From: Muribaculaceae bacterium
GTDB lineage: Bacteria > Bacteroidota > Bacteroidia > Bacteroidales > Muribaculaceae
NCBI GenBank assembly: GCA_029061225.1
Contig: JAIDSM010000141.1
Span: 1-64,000, forward strand
DNA: 64,000 bases
Direction: 5' to 3'
Shown here one piece after another: positions 63,172-64,000 of the stretch; position 1 is the stretch's first letter, and every line of letters starts with the position of its first letter. The translations under genes and the position numbers were made by a program. The notes under the pieces were generated by a model. That model saw only the letters and a program-made list of their open reading frames with translations. It ran no database searches and had not been told where the DNA came from.

Positions 63172-64000
63172 ATGAGGATTGAATCGATAAAAATACATAA
63201 CCTTCGTCAGTTAAAAGACATCACGCTCAGATTTGTGAAGCAGTCCGGTGAGAATGATTTGAATATCATTCTTGCCGAAAATGGTGTTGGTAAAACAAAT
63301 ATTCTAAATGCAATCACTTGGTGTTTGTATAATCAGGAAATGCATCTCCGCGACAAGAAAAACGCACTTCCTATCGTAAATACCCAAGTTGTGGAGGAAA
63401 TGATTCAATATGGTGGAGGTCAGGTAGATGTATCTGTAGAGCTAATTGTCAATACGGATGATAATGACAAAATAACCTTTAGGCGAATTGCTATGTTTAA
63501 TGTTACCAACGATGACGTAGTTGATCTGAATGATAAACTTTCCATAAGTTATCTTGGCAAGGATGGATATAGGATTGTTGATAGCGATGAGGAAACCAAA
63601 GAATTGGTTCATAAGTATCTTCCCGAGGAGATTTGCAATTATATTTTCTTTGACGGAGAACAACTTGAAAAGTTTTTTTCCTTTGATCAGCTTAAAAATG
63701 TAAAAGATGGAATCCATGAATTTACTCAGGCATCGTATTTAAAATATGGTTATGAATATTTGGAAAAGTACGTCAAAGAGTTTATAAATTCAAAAATAAG
63801 TAAGGGTGGAGACAAGGAATTGAAGGAGCTGCAGAAGAAAGTTGAAGAACTGGATTCTCAGATAAGTCTTTCTGAAATAACTATAGAGGAGATTAAGAAT
63901 AATATTTTTCAATGTGAGTCCCATATTGATGAATTAACTGCAAAAATCCATGGTTGTGAAAATGTTCGTGAAAAGGCTGAGGAACTCAAAGAATCGGAAC
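63172..64000 (+). CDS. SMC/DndD-like ATPase, 5' part (runs off window)
   Basis: The first 276 codons are seen and the frame stays open to the window edge. MRIESIKIHNLRQLKD then LAENGVGKTNILNAITW (Walker A) is an SMC/RecF-type N-terminus. ICNYIFFDGEQLEKFF is the FFDGE motif shared with DndD and related ATPases. Coiled coil begins near residue 210 (KELKELQKKVEELDSQIS). DndD belongs to the DNA phosphorothioation systems, but no DndC/E is visible here, so only DndD-like is claimed. It follows the 49-aa gene by 1 nt. Confidence 0.82.
   Translation, partial: MRIESIKIHNLRQLKDITLRFVKQSGENDLNIILAENGVGKTNILNAITWCLYNQEMHLRDKKNALPIVNTQVVEEMIQYGGGQVDVSVELIVNTDDNDKITFRRIAMFNVTNDDVVDLNDKLSISYLGKDGYRIVDSDEETKELVHKYLPEEICNYIFFDGEQLEKFFSFDQLKNVKDGIHEFTQASYLKYGYEYLEKYVKEFINSKISKGGDKELKELQKKVEELDSQISLSEITIEEIKNNIFQCESHIDELTAKIHGCENVREKAEELKESE

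Noticed and set aside
63172-64000. DndD of a complete phosphorothioation system
   Set aside because: Only the FFDGE and Walker A motifs match; no dndC, dndE or dndB is in view.

Overview
This window reads as part of a chromosome of a Bacteroidota gut-type anaerobe, most like the order Bacteroidales and perhaps Muribaculaceae. Three things point there. Promoters repeatedly follow the Bacteroidota pattern TTTG-N19/20-TAnnTTTG. Several secreted proteins end in type IX secretion (T9SS) sorting tails. Gene neighbourhoods such as panC-panD beside a short GT5 protein and a DUF4270 lipoprotein, and BtuB with a BtuG-like propeller, are familiar from Bacteroidales. The family-level placement is inference.

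Layout. 1-4.2 kb: the 3' end of a tRNA-Leu, an AAA-ATPase/PD-(D/E)XK gene, two small T9SS cargo-like proteins and a small acidic protein. 4.3-8.05 kb: the translation operon thrS-infC-rpmI-rplT, with a palindrome between divergent promoters, a TTG start on infC and a probable L20-type leader hairpin before rpmI. 8.07-13.95 kb: a CAT-fold acyltransferase, then an accessory block on the minus strand. This block has an AAA-ATPase/nuclease, a macro-like/YopX-like fusion, Nmad2-like and Nmad3-like genes joined by three successive ATGA overlaps, then an MNT/HEPN pair. 13.97-19.5 kb: a TPP-riboswitch thiamin operon, thiS, a double thiE, thiG, thiH, thiF, tenA, thiD, with no thiC. 19.5-19.8 kb: an unassigned structured RNA with its own promoter and terminator.

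19.9-31 kb: housekeeping genes (nitroreductase, ffh, panD, panC, GT5-like, DUF4270, CapA-like, ridA, ABC-F, Dabb protein, porin). 31.1-43.8 kb: a cobalamin-riboswitch locus with a BtuB receptor, a BtuG-like surface propeller, a second surface lipoprotein, and three T9SS cargo proteins including one of 1812 residues with BspA-type leucine-rich repeats and a propeller. 43.8-53.6 kb: an ABC-F with a degenerate second domain, recQ, a 21-unit minisatellite, a DMT transporter, an AspT-type exchanger, pncB and a PL10 pectate lyase. 53.9-55.85 kb: an AT-rich ATPase plus nuclease-like pair. 55.85-57.4 kb: a DMT transporter and a DUF2059 protein. 57.5-64 kb: a repeat-rich junction, a small zinc-ribbon gene, a second structured RNA, and an AT-rich operon of radical SAM protein, PLD-helicase, 49-aa protein and DndD-like ATPase that runs off the window.

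The best candidates for undescribed systems are the Nmad/macro/AAA cassette (about 8.7-13.9 kb) and the structured RNA/radical SAM/PLD-helicase/DndD-like operon (about 58.2-64 kb). The ATPase-nuclease pair at 53.9 kb and the extended T9SS-linked B12 locus come next. All family calls were made by reading motifs; no database search was run.
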